NCBI GenBank assembly: GCA_032716605.1
Contig: CM064538.1
Coordinates: 20,169,682 to 20,233,681 of the forward strand
Length of the DNA: 64,000 bases
Direction of reading: 5' to 3'
Origin: Paralithodes platypus
Lineage: Eukaryota; Arthropoda; Malacostraca; Decapoda; Lithodidae
Shown here: positions 53,588-63,484 of the stretch, in pieces
Layout: each line of letters begins with the position of its first letter
Numbering within the stretch: the stretch's first letter is position 1
Notes under the pieces: model-generated
What the model was told of the DNA's origin: nothing
The model's input: only the letters and a program-made list of their open reading frames with translations
Database searches by the model: none
Translations under genes and position numbers: made by a program

Positions 53588-55975
53588 ATGGAAACCAAGC
53601 GACGCAAGATAGAAAACAACTACAAACAGTGCATCGTATGTCAAGAAAATACAAATGAAACAGTCAGTACACCAAAGCCAGACAGCTATATTCGTTTCCT
53701 GGAGTGTGTCAGAGAAAGGTCAGACTATGGAGAACAAAAATACATATCTATGTCGCAACGTCTGGTTAATCTGGAGCCGCAAGATCTTCAAACTAACAGT
53801 GCAGTGTGGCACCAGAAATGCTATGCTGAGGCCACGAACAAAACAGACATACAGCGAGCCAAGACCCGCCACAGCCAAGCCCTCGAGAAGGGTGATACCA
53901 CAGTACTGATCAGACAAAAAGGTCGGCCACCGAGCAGTCATACACCAAGTGTTCCATCTACGTCACATACAGGATCACAATGGATAGTAACACGTTCGTC
54001 CATTCCAAAGGTGCGAAAAGAATTGTGTTTCTTCTGTCAAAGAGCGACAGCCGAAAATACTCACATGTGCCAAACCGAAAACATTGGGGAGCAAATAGCA
54101 GCTGTGGTAAAAGAAAGTGACAACACAACCTGGAAAATAAACTATTCGGAACTGCTGAATGAGAAAGATGCTTTGTCGAGAGACTTACTGTATCATAAGT
54201 CATGTATGACCATTGAATGGCAGAAGCTAACAACTCGCAGAAAGCAGGAAACAACACTGGAATTTGATGCTGAAATTCCAGATATTGAAGGTGACAGAAA
54301 GTTTAATGCTGCAGAGGTACATTTTTTCAGTCAGCTGCAGGACCGGACATCTTCTGGAGAATTTATTCCAGTCAGTGAAGCGCAGAATGACTATCAACAA
54401 ATCATGCATCAGCATAATCTCCCACATACAGTTTCTCGTCAGTGCCTGAAGGAAAAGATCCGACAGCATGTTGACGGTGTTGCCTTCACAAGTTCTGCCA
54501 ATCCAGCAAAATCAGATTTGATCCATTCTTCCGGTGTTGCTGACGCCGCAATACGGCAAACTTCAACTTTGAATGACAAAGAAGAGATGACTACAATACT
54601 CAAATGCGCAAAAATAGTCCGCACAGCTATTGACCAATCCAAGCCATGGGAGTTTGTGGGCTCAATCAGCAACCAAGAAAATTTCATCCCAAATGAGTTG
54701 ATCTGGCTGTTGAAATGGATCGTTCAGGGTGACACAGCAGTTGTTTCAGAAGTCCGAAGTCAAGAGGTACATTCTAGATGCACAAACTTGGCTCAAATGA
54801 TAATTCAGAGCCACAAAACCAAGAGGCAGATCAGGCACCAACCTAAGTCTTGTGCAAGCTCATTTCGAAGCAGAAAAGAGACTCCCCTCACTTTAGGGCT
54901 ATCACTGCACTTCTATCATGCCAAAAGAAGCAAGAAAACGATAGACATATTGTCAAATACTGGAGCTGGAGTATCATATCATCATGCTACAGAACGCGTT
55001 GGTCAGCTTGCAGCTGCTGTCCAGGAAAACATGGCGGACAACCAAGGTGTCTATGTACCCCATAACCTTTTTGTTGGGCAGCCACTCAGGGCATCAATAG
55101 ACAACATCGACGCACAAGTAGATACTACAGATGGAAAAAATTAGTTTCATGCGCTTGCTTCAGCTGTCTATCAAACTCACGTTGACAATGGTGAAGCTGC
55201 CAAAATCTAAAAGCCTTTGCATCTGAAACCTCATGGCGCCTCTAGTACACTGAAAGATGTACCAAAGACTGGAGTGGCCTTGAGCCCTTGCACCATAACA
55301 GGGACTCCAAAGCCAACATTGAGCCCCCATTACGTGGAGTTTGAGCCGCTACAGCACCAGGACTGCTTGGCGGACTCATCAGTGCAGGACACTGCTTGGC
55401 TATTGGCTCGATATATCAACAGATCAAATGTACCAGAATCTACTGATCCAAGTGAAGACGCAAATACTCAGTAAGTCCCACTGTGGTCTACGTTCAATTC
55501 ACTACTGTCCGTGTCAACCAAAAAGATAGATAACATCCATGCACTCCCGCTGATAAATGCTCCACCACAGGACTGGGACACCTTGGTTACAGCGGTGGCT
55601 GGACTTAACAAACTCAACCAGATGGTAGTAGGTGATAATCATCCACAACCTGTGTGTGTATGGCTTGATATGGATCTCTACAAACATGCCTTTAAGCTGG
55701 CTTACCTACAGCCAGACACCTATGCTGACAAGTGGATCCTTTCTCCGGGTCAATTCCATATTGAATTATGTGCCTTGCGTTGTCTTGGGAAAACAATCAA
55801 AGGAAGTGGCCTTGATGAGTTGTGGGTCGAAAGTGGCTTGTATGGCACAGCTGTTGTCAGTCAGATACTGAGCGGGAATCACTTCAGTCGAGCAGTTATA
55901 TGTCACCAAATTACCTTGCAGGTATTTTCAGATCTGTACTTTGAGGCATTCTTCGAGGAACATCCGGAAATCTAC
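53588..55975 (+). pseudogene. Academ-like protein gene, N-terminal and middle blocks, right copy
   Basis: A single reading frame from ATG 53588 to the LTR boundary, with three in-frame stops and no frameshift: TAG 55142-55144 (other copy TTG), TAA 55208-55210 (other copy TCA) and TAA 55472-55474 (other copy CAA). It therefore keeps the frame across both the 16-bp insertion and the 2-bp deletion that break the left copy. Contains the two Cys/His modules (CIVC..HQKC; LCFFC..YHKSC) and the middle block to FEAFFEEHPEI. The nuclease and CXC parts are cut off by the retrotransposon. The first 518 codons are uninterrupted. Whether a truncated zinc-finger protein is made is unknown. Confidence 0.75.
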
Positions 55976-57774
55976 TGTGACGCACCCAGTGCTGTGCAAC
56001 GCAACCTGATTGTACTCCTTGGTACTCGAATGTACCGCCCGTGATCTGGCTACCGTCAGCCGCAATGTATATTGAGTGTGACAACTTATAACTATGTTCT
56101 TTGTATCTCTGCAAAGGTCTCGTCATGTGCTAACCAGTGGTGGGTTTTGTTTTAAGCCATGTCGAGACCTTCCATTTAATATGTAGTATCAATAGAGAAG
56201 TTGATAGATAAGACAATGGGAGTTCAGAGAGAGAGAGTGAGTTAGGCTTCAGAGCAAGAGGGTAGCAACGCGCCGCGCTGCCGGCCGGGTGGTTGCCAGA
56301 CGTATGGACTGGTTGGCAGCCTTGCGCTTATAGCTAGGCGCGATAGGGTTGGTAGTCCATTGTTGCCTGCCTGGGCTGTGCCCATGTTGTCGTACAGCAC
56401 ATTGCCTGGAGGCTGGCTGCGTGTTCTATGATCAGGTTGCCTAGAACCTTTGAGATTCTAACATCCCTTGCTCTCTCTCCCCACTTCTCACGGTTGCACT
56501 CTTTCTCTCTGACGACATTACTCTCATTTCATTCTTCTCTCTATTTAAATGCATAACCTTCCCTTGAGGTCCTAAAGGAGTTTCAGCACTCACCTCTCGT
56601 ATTACTCTTAGGACAAGCATATATTTACATGTATTAGATTTAAGGGGTTAATGTGAACAGCGATCTTCTTGATGAGGATAGTTGGTGAACGTTCTACATG
56701 TTCACGAGTTATATGCCCCGCTCATCATCCCATTTGTGACTAGACTGGTGCCATGTGTAAGAGCCCGACCATGCCCAGGAGTTGTCTGTAGAGGGACGAG
56801 GACTTAGCCTTGATTTGCATACCGAGCCAGGAGCGAGTGTAGCACCCGAGACTACAGCTCGCTCGTAGTGCCGGTATAGTAGAGTAACGTAATTTATCTG
56901 TCCTTGTGTTCTCTACAGTCTTCTCCTGGGTTCTCGCTTTCGGTGCTGGGACTCGTTGTTCCTGTGACTTGGCCTGCTAGCTAGAACACATGGGGATGAT
57001 GAGTGGGATATATCTTTATTTTACTATGCATTGCAGCTCTCTTTAAGTATATATCTATAACACTTTACAATACACATTACTCACACACAAGACAACACTA
57101 TTAATACTTTCATGTATCAATTAACTGCACTGTCGTTTTGCTGCTGTGTCCGGAATTCTGTTGCGTAGGGCGCATACGGACTCGGAGGGGAGACAGAGTG
57201 AGAGAAGCGAAGTAGCCTATGCGGTAGTAGGCTACCGGCGCAGTACTGTTGCCTGCAACCTTTTAGTTATTCCAAGTATAGATTCATTATTATAATAAGT
57301 GACTACTGTTTATGTTCCTCCCATGTGTATTATTAGGTATCTACTGGATCATGAACATCTTGTATGCTACATGCTAGTGCATGTTAGTAGGGGACAGTTA
57401 GTGTAGTGCACGCGCTTTCAAGTAGGCGTGTACATTTGTCATTTAGCATTTCACTGTCATACCTTTAGCCTGCTTCTATTCTACATTATTAGAGGCTTAA
57501 TATTAACGTAGTTTCTTGAGTATTGCATTTCTTTAGTAATAACGTAACCTATAAATGTCTGAGGGAGTTTAGCCTCATAGCCTACCCCTGTTGTACACTT
57601 TTGCCGAGTTAAGGTACCTCGTTACCGTAGACGATAACTCTGTAGGGCGTTGGTGCTTTTGTTGTCTGGAGCATATAGTATTTGGGACTGGAATCGAGCG
57701 TGTCGTTGTCACTTAAGCCATTTCTGTCCTACGATCAAGAATCCCGAATATGTATTGCCGATCCAGCCGTAACA
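55976..57774 (+). repeat. 5' long terminal repeat (~1.8 kb)
   Basis: Starts TGTGACGCACCC and ends CCGTAACA (TG...CA), followed immediately by the primer-site-like run. Its first ~515 bp match 63485-64000 except for one CT unit. Unusually long for a gypsy element. Contains a C-rich (CTCT)n patch near 56466 and several AT-rich stretches. Promoter position not determined. Confidence 0.85.
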
Positions 57775-57777
57775 AAA

Positions 57778-57796
57778 TGGCGACCTTGCACAAGAT
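57778..57796 (+). promoter_or_regulatory. Putative primer-binding site
   Basis: TGGCGACCTTGCACAAGAT lies three bases after the LTR end. TGGCGACC is a recurrent start of tRNA-complementary sites in animal gypsy elements. The matching tRNA was not determined. Confidence 0.5.
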
Positions 57797-58012
57797 TCAG
57801 TAGTATCCTATCACATGTTTTTTGGAGAACTATTCTATGCTACCTAGTAGAGCTGGCTAGAATTTTCTTGCATATTGGAGGAATTTTTATTGTGTCATTA
57901 TTCTATTGGTGGACTTGCAGATTGTTTCGTTAGGTGTCTAGAGTAGAGTCATTCAAGCATCTTTAATATTTTGTGAGTCGAGACTGCAATTAGTAATAAG
58001 CACTTTTTTTTT

Positions 58013-61000
58013 ATGAACAGCAATTGTATAACCAGCACTATGTCTAATGACTCATCATTTACGGGGGAGGATAACACGGTACAGCCTAGTGACCAGCAAG
58101 TACAGCAGATATTTAGGGAGGGGAGTGTTATAAGTGGAGAGAGGGATGCCCGGGCATTTTTGCAGACACCTTTGACCGAACAGCGCCTGCAGGCTATTGA
58201 TTGTTACGGTCTTCGCTGTTTAGCCACGGTTTTGGGGCGGGACTGTCCTGACAGTTGGCCCAAGAAGAATTTGGTGGCATGTTTGTTGGGTGATGGCGAT
58301 GGGGCGGTGGGTTGGAGTGGGGTCTTGGGGGTTCCCTCCAAGCCTCCATTCCACTCTACCCCTGAGCTGGGCCCTCAGCCAGCGAGTCTTAGCACGATGC
58401 AGCAGGAGGGTTCTCAATGGCAAGCTGGCTTACCCGTAAACACGTCTCGGTGTGGATCCCCCATTTTGTGCTCTCCCCCCCCAGGCCTGTCTCCTGAGAT
58501 GTTATTTCAGCTAGAACTAGCTAAGCTTAAGATGCGAGAGAGTCAACAGGCTAGTATAGAACGGATTAAGCTGCAGGAGACTCAGATACAACAGGCTAGT
58601 ATAGAACGGATTAAGCTGCAGGAGACTCAGATACAACAGGCTAGTATAGAACGCATAGAGGTTGCTAGAATCCAAGCCAATCAGGATGCAGCCAGGTACC
58701 AGGCTGAAATGGATGTCGAGAAGTCTAGAGTAGAGACCACGGGGCGTCATCTCGGTGGTGGGCACCGGTTTACAGACTCACTTTCGCATTTAATTAAGTT
58801 AGTACCCGCATTTGATGAGACAGCAGTGACTGAGTTTTTTGCTCGTTTCGAAAAGAAGTGTCGTGAGTATGACTGGCCGGAGGTTAAATGGGCAGCATTA
58901 GTTTCATCACGTCTAGTGGGTAAGGGGTTGAAAGCCTACGATGCACTGTCACTGGACGAGAGTGTCGTGTATGGACTGGTGAAGGAGGCTGTGCTCCGGG
59001 CCTACGAACTGCAACCCGAAACTTATAGATTGAAGTTCCGTGGCGTGAATAAGAAGAGCGACGTCAGTTTTATGGAGCACGCACGGGACTTAACAGATGC
59101 ATGTAATAACTGGTTTCGGTCCGAGCACGCAGAGTCGGCTGAGGAAATTAAGCAACTTTTCTATCTGGAACAGTTTTACAAATGTACTGGAACCGATCTA
59201 ACGCTGAACATTAAGGAAAAATGTCCCAAGACAGTAGAGGAGGCTGCCAAGATGGCAGACCTCAGATTATCATTGATTCGTGGTTGCGGTGCCGCTCAGA
59301 GGGCTGAGTCAGGGCAGAAGGGGCGCTATACCCCACCCACCAGAGTTTTCGATAATAACAAATCCTATGACACACATAACCACACTAAAAGCATTGCACC
59401 TAATAACACCTACAAACACAAGCCTCTCCCGTTTACTAAAGGTCAGGCCCCTTCTTCGCCCGCACAAGGGAAGAAGCCCATTGGGGATGTGAAATGTTAC
59501 AAATGTCAGAAGCTAGGCCATTATTCACGCGAGTGCCCTAGTAACACTCCCGCTAAGCCGGTGTCATTGGTTCACAGTATCGGTGTGTCTCTGAAGGCTG
59601 CAGCAACTGCCCGGGGTAGGTTGTCAGCAGCTGAGGCACACGCGGTAAAGAAGCGTACGGAAGGCTCGACACCTGTCCGGGACACTTTCTGTAGCCATCG
59701 GGGACACGGGTTTGTGAGCTGGGGGAGTGAACTACGGAGGGTTGACTTGTTGAGGGATACGGGGGCTTCGCAAACTTTGTTGAGGAACTTCACAGGGAAA
59801 CCGATAAATGCGGCCAGAGTTGTTGTGGTGCAGGGTATAAATGCTACGAGGTCATACCCACTTGTGAGGTTGGAGTTGAGAGTGGGAGAGGTGTGCAGGG
59901 AGCTGGATGTAGGGATCGTTGAGTGTTTGCCAGTTGAGGGCGTCGACCTTCTTCTCGGCAACGACTTTGCGGTGCCCACTTCCGGGACTCCACCCTTAGT
60001 CGTTGCCGAGAGGGCGGCCGACGTGGATGGTGAGAATCGGGAATGGGTTGGGAGGTGCCAACAGGATGAGATGGCCTGTGTGGTAACCCGATCTCGCTCT
60101 GCGGCTCCTGCACAGCCTAGCACTCAACCTCGGGGACAGTGGAGGAAGGATCAGGAGAAGGTTGCTAAGGGCAGGAAAAGGGACATTGATTCTGCTGCAC
60201 TTCTCGGTGATTCGGTACTTGGACCTATAATAAACACGGGAGTTGACTCTGGCCCAGATATGGTGTGTAACATGGCAGAGTTGGGTAAGACTTCGCGTGA
60301 GGCAAGAGCTGTAGCGAGAGCCACTAAGGCAGTAGAGCCTACTAGCCGGGGTAATGTCTTATTACAAAACCATCTTGATGCATTGACGCCCGGGGACATT
60401 AGTGAGCAGCAGCTGCAAGACGCTAGCCTAGCTCGTTATAGCAATGGTGCCATAGAGTTGGAGGAAGATGGGGATGCGAAGCCGGGAGATTTCTTTGGGC
60501 TCAACAGGATATTGTACCGCAGATTTTTAGACCCCAAATCGAAGTGGGAGGGCGGTGCGAGGGTAGTAGACCAGGTGGTTGTTCCAAATAAGTATAGAGA
60601 GTCCTTATTGTGTCTGGCGCATGATGTGCCGGTGGCGGGTCATTTGGGGGTAACAAAAACATTGGCGGCATTGGGCAGGTTTTTCTGGTGGCCTGGGGTC
60701 AAGGCTGATGTCTGTGCATGGGTGGCTGGGTGTGCGACCTGCCAGACAACGGGGAAGCCTAACCAGACAATCCCGAAGGCACCTTTGTTTCCCATACCTG
60801 TCACCGGGCCTCCGTTCAGCAAAGTTGTAGCAGATTTGGTTGGCCCTTTCCCGCCTACTAGTAGTGGCAATAAATTCCTGTTGACAATCATGGATGTGGC
60901 TACGAGATACCCGGACGCATACCCCATGAGAAACGGCTCGGCAAAGGCAGTTGTTAAAAACTTATTATTGTTCTGTTCCCGTTATGGATTGCCACGTGAG

Positions 61001-61624
61001 GTGCAGTCAGACCAGGGGAGCAATTTTACATCCAAATTGTTCAAGCAAACCCTTCAGTTGCACGGTATATGTTCTGTAGTGTCGTCAGCCTACCATCCCG
61101 AGAGTCAGGGAGTCTTGGAGCGGTGGCACTCGACCCTGAAGAGTATGCTACGCTGTTACTGTGCAGAACATGACACTGATTGGGATTTGGGTCTGCCGTA
61201 TGTTCTGTTCGCTGCACGTGAAGTCCCAGGAGAGAGCCTGGGGTTCAGTCCAAATCAGCTAGTCTTTGGCCATAATGTGAGAGGACCTTTAAGTATGGTG
61301 AAAGAGATCTGGGAGGGCGAAGAGAAGCCGGGGTCTGTACTTAAATATGTCCTTGAGAGCCGGGAGAGACTTATAGGTTGCATGGCAGCGGCAGGTAATA
61401 ACTTGGTTAATGCACAGGCGGTCATGAAGCACCAGTATGACGCCAAGGTGAAGCTTCGGGAGTTTTCGGTGGGTCAGGAGGTAATGTTGCTTTTACCTTT
61501 GCCTGGACACCCCCTTTCTGCCAAGTTCATTGGGCCGTATGTGGTGGCTAAGAAACTGTCCGACCTTGATTATCTCGTTGCAACACCTGACCGTAGGAAA
61601 AAAACATCAGTTATGTCATGTTAA
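58013..61624 (+). CDS. gag - protease - integrase polyprotein of the Gmr1-type retrotransposon
   Basis: 1203 codons. N-terminal domain with a SAP-like GLRCLATVLG..PKKNLVACLL stretch (residues ~65-90). A coiled coil has three copies of a 15-residue repeat QASIERIKLQETQIQ (~183-218). A capsid-like region (AFDETAVTEFFARFEKKCRE to AAKMADLRLSL) resembles the capsid from which vertebrate SCAN domains are thought to derive. CCHC knuckle C495-C498-H503-C508. Aspartic protease RDTGAS with catalytic D582. Integrase: HHCC zinc site (H870/H877, C907/C910) and catalytic D941, D1000, E1036, then a C-terminal domain. ATG at 58013; another in-frame ATG is at 58040. The frame ends after a 7-A run at 61598-61604, beyond which the normal HVN.LK-type integrase tail is found in the next frame. 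Functions: particle assembly, maturation, cDNA integration. Confidence 0.9.
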   Translation: MNSNCITSTMSNDSSFTGEDNTVQPSDQQVQQIFREGSVISGERDARAFLQTPLTEQRLQAIDCYGLRCLATVLGRDCPDSWPKKNLVACLLGDGDGAVGWSGVLGVPSKPPFHSTPELGPQPASLSTMQQEGSQWQAGLPVNTSRCGSPILCSPPPGLSPEMLFQLELAKLKMRESQQASIERIKLQETQIQQASIERIKLQETQIQQASIERIEVARIQANQDAARYQAEMDVEKSRVETTGRHLGGGHRFTDSLSHLIKLVPAFDETAVTEFFARFEKKCREYDWPEVKWAALVSSRLVGKGLKAYDALSLDESVVYGLVKEAVLRAYELQPETYRLKFRGVNKKSDVSFMEHARDLTDACNNWFRSEHAESAEEIKQLFYLEQFYKCTGTDLTLNIKEKCPKTVEEAAKMADLRLSLIRGCGAAQRAESGQKGRYTPPTRVFDNNKSYDTHNHTKSIAPNNTYKHKPLPFTKGQAPSSPAQGKKPIGDVKCYKCQKLGHYSRECPSNTPAKPVSLVHSIGVSLKAAATARGRLSAAEAHAVKKRTEGSTPVRDTFCSHRGHGFVSWGSELRRVDLLRDTGASQTLLRNFTGKPINAARVVVVQGINATRSYPLVRLELRVGEVCRELDVGIVECLPVEGVDLLLGNDFAVPTSGTPPLVVAERAADVDGENREWVGRCQQDEMACVVTRSRSAAPAQPSTQPRGQWRKDQEKVAKGRKRDIDSAALLGDSVLGPIINTGVDSGPDMVCNMAELGKTSREARAVARATKAVEPTSRGNVLLQNHLDALTPGDISEQQLQDASLARYSNGAIELEEDGDAKPGDFFGLNRILYRRFLDPKSKWEGGARVVDQVVVPNKYRESLLCLAHDVPVAGHLGVTKTLAALGRFFWWPGVKADVCAWVAGCATCQTTGKPNQTIPKAPLFPIPVTGPPFSKVVADLVGPFPPTSSGNKFLLTIMDVATRYPDAYPMRNGSAKAVVKNLLLFCSRYGLPREVQSDQGSNFTSKLFKQTLQLHGICSVVSSAYHPESQGVLERWHSTLKSMLRCYCAEHDTDWDLGLPYVLFAAREVPGESLGFSPNQLVFGHNVRGPLSMVKEIWEGEEKPGSVLKYVLESRERLIGCMAAAGNNLVNAQAVMKHQYDAKVKLREFSVGQEVMLLLPLPGHPLSAKFIGPYVVAKKLSDLDYLVATPDRRKKTSVMSC

Positions 61625-63197
61625 CCTCATGAAAGAGTATGTGAGACGCCCCTCAGAGCCTCTCACTGTCCCTGTGCTGGCCTGCAGCGGCCAGGGTGGA
61701 GAAGGAGGTGGGGACAGTCATGCTGCTGAGGAGGATAGCTGGGACTGTGTCATTTCCGCGGAACAGTGGGCGGGGAATACTGAACAAGAGGCTAGGCAAG
61801 CTGTAAGTCACCTGCCTGAGCACCAGGGTGCTGCTGTCCTAGGCCTGTTCAGGTCATACCCCTCTGTTTTCGCCGAACACCCAGGTCTCACTACTCAGGT
61901 AACGCACGACGTGGACGTCGGTGATAATGTGCCCTTCAAGTCAGTGCCCTACCGTGTGCCCCCGGTAAAGTTGCCAGCTTTACGGGAGGAGTTAAAGTAC
62001 ATGGTTGAGAGAGGGATGATCACTGAAGGTTATGTGAAGTGGACATCACCCGTCACGTTGCAGCCAAAACCTGACGGCAAGGTGCGGTTCTGCATAGATT
62101 TTCGTAGGCTAAATGGCTTGACCACTACCAACCCTTACCCTTTGCCTCGAGTTGACGACAGCGTGGATAAGATAGGGAATGCAAAGTACCTTACTAAAAT
62201 TGATCTTGTAAAAGGCTACTGGCAAGTACCCCTGTCGGACCGAGCTAAGCAAGTTTGTGGTTTTGTGGTAGATGGCAAGACCTACCAATGTAACGTAATG
62301 CCTTATGGGCTTAAGAACGCACCTGCCACGTTTCAGAACCTGATGAACGATATTTGTGACGAAATCCCTAACTGCACGGTCTACCTTGATGACGTGATAG
62401 TATATGATGACGATTTTGAAAATCACCTAAGGCACTTAGAGACCCTGTTTGGGAAGTTGCACGATGCTGGGCTGGTGGTGAACCTGAGGAAGTGCGAGTT
62501 TGTAAAGGCTACTGTGCAGTATCTTGGCTTTGTGGTCGGGTTAGGCCGGGTGTGCCCCCCCCTGAGCAAGATACAGGCTATCAATATGTTTCCCAGGCCC
62601 ACCACTAAGCGCCAGGTCATGCGGTTCCTAGGTATGATAGGCTATTATAGGCGCTTCATCCGGGGATACTCTACTGTCTTAGCACCGTTAACTGATCTAC
62701 TGTCGAAGTCAGTGAAGTTCTGTTGGGCTGCGGAGTGTCAGAGGGCTTTCGACCTAGTCAAGCACCTGCTGTGTACACATCCGATTTTGAGGGCCCCAGA
62801 CTTCTCCAGGAGTTTTCAGCTGGCGACTGATGCCAGCGGTGTGGGTGCCGGGGCAGTGTTACTGCAGACTGATTCCGAGGGCTTGGAACACCCAGTGAGC
62901 TTCTTTTCTCGCAAGTTTAATTCGGCACAAAGGAATTACTCGACTATAGAGAAGGAGCTTCTGGCTATCGTTTTGTCGCTCAAACATTTCGAAGTTTATG
63001 TTCCAGCCTACGGCCCGGTAGTGACGATTTATACGGACCATCATCCCTTGAAATTCCTAAATCAGTTTCACAATCGGAATATGCGGTTGACCAGGTGGTC
63101 CCTAATGCTCCAAGAGTATAATCTCAACATTCAGCATATTGCCGGGAGTGAGAAAGTGATAGCAGATTGTCTATCAAGGGTTGATGATCCAAGATAG
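61605..63197 (+). CDS. Reverse transcriptase - RNase H part of the polyprotein
   Basis: Frame +1 relative to gag-PR-IN. It is open from 61530, but the integrase-tail motif CHVNLMKEY directly after the A-run indicates that the true coding entry is about 61605, so the apparent ATG at 61530 is not a real start. RT: VRFCIDFRRLNGLT, LTKIDLVKGYWQVPL, YGLKNAPATFQ, YLDDVIVY (62382-62405) with both Asp, and the thumb KRQVMRFLGMIGYYRRFI. RNase H: LATDASGVGAGAVLL, ..EKELLAIV.., IYTDHHPLKFL, and ADCLSR near the end; these carry the usual D-E-D residues. It stops at TAG 63195-63197. No integrase follows RNase H, which confirms the unusual order. Confidence 0.9.
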   Translation, partial: HQLCHVNLMKEYVRRPSEPLTVPVLACSGQGGEGGGDSHAAEEDSWDCVISAEQWAGNTEQEARQAVSHLPEHQGAAVLGLFRSYPSVFAEHPGLTTQVTHDVDVGDNVPFKSVPYRVPPVKLPALREELKYMVERGMITEGYVKWTSPVTLQPKPDGKVRFCIDFRRLNGLTTTNPYPLPRVDDSVDKIGNAKYLTKIDLVKGYWQVPLSDRAKQVCGFVVDGKTYQCNVMPYGLKNAPATFQNLMNDICDEIPNCTVYLDDVIVYDDDFENHLRHLETLFGKLHDAGLVVNLRKCEFVKATVQYLGFVVGLGRVCPPLSKIQAINMFPRPTTKRQVMRFLGMIGYYRRFIRGYSTVLAPLTDLLSKSVKFCWAAECQRAFDLVKHLLCTHPILRAPDFSRSFQLATDASGVGAGAVLLQTDSEGLEHPVSFFSRKFNSAQRNYSTIEKELLAIVLSLKHFEVYVPAYGPVVTIYTDHHPLKFLNQFHNRNMRLTRWSLMLQEYNLNIQHIAGSEKVIADCLSRVDDPR

Positions 63198-63484
63198 TCG
63201 TGCACGGTGTGTGGGTTGAGCAGGAGTAAAATTAGGCTATCATAACGCCGTCCAAAAATATTATAAAACAATAAAATAAACGAGAAAACTCTTTCTTTTT
63301 TTTAGTTTTGTAAGTCTTTATTGTTGTAGCATAATGAATGCGATATTGTGTTTTATGTATAATTCACACTTCAGTTGTTGTGCACCTTTTGCAATTAGGG
63401 GCAGCTAAGGGTAGCAGGTCGGTTGGTTGCCTATCAGATTTTGATAATGCTTCTAAGGTCGATTATCTAAAATCTTGGGGGGGC
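63198..63484 (+). other. 3' untranslated region and polypurine tract
   Basis: No gene. Ends with TCTTGGGGGGGC (about 63473-63484) directly before the LTR start TGTGACGC, a plausible plus-strand primer. Confidence 0.7.

Larger units (their letters stand above)
48541..55975 (-). repeat. Right arm of the large inverted duplication
   Basis: Reverse-complement counterpart of 5546-13071. The inner junction at 48540/48541 (CCCAGTTTA | CTAGACCAACGC) joins the end of the block homologous to 20830 directly to the end of the arm homologous to 13071. The outer end is hidden by the LTR element. Confidence 0.9.
53192..55975 (+). mobile_element. Academ-like transposon, second copy, interrupted by LTR element
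   Basis: Begins TAGTATATGGTGTTATGT like the right end of the left copy, includes the same leader and splice-site-like run, then the first half of the gene. It stops at 55975 where the retrotransposon begins. The distal half lies beyond the window if it survives. Confidence 0.8.

Noticed and set aside
61530..61604. ATG at 61530 as the true start of RT-RNase H
   Set aside because: It lies in the integrase coding frame's shadow. The conserved integrase tail begins only at about 61605, so the frame is entered by a shift or the A-run is wrong.
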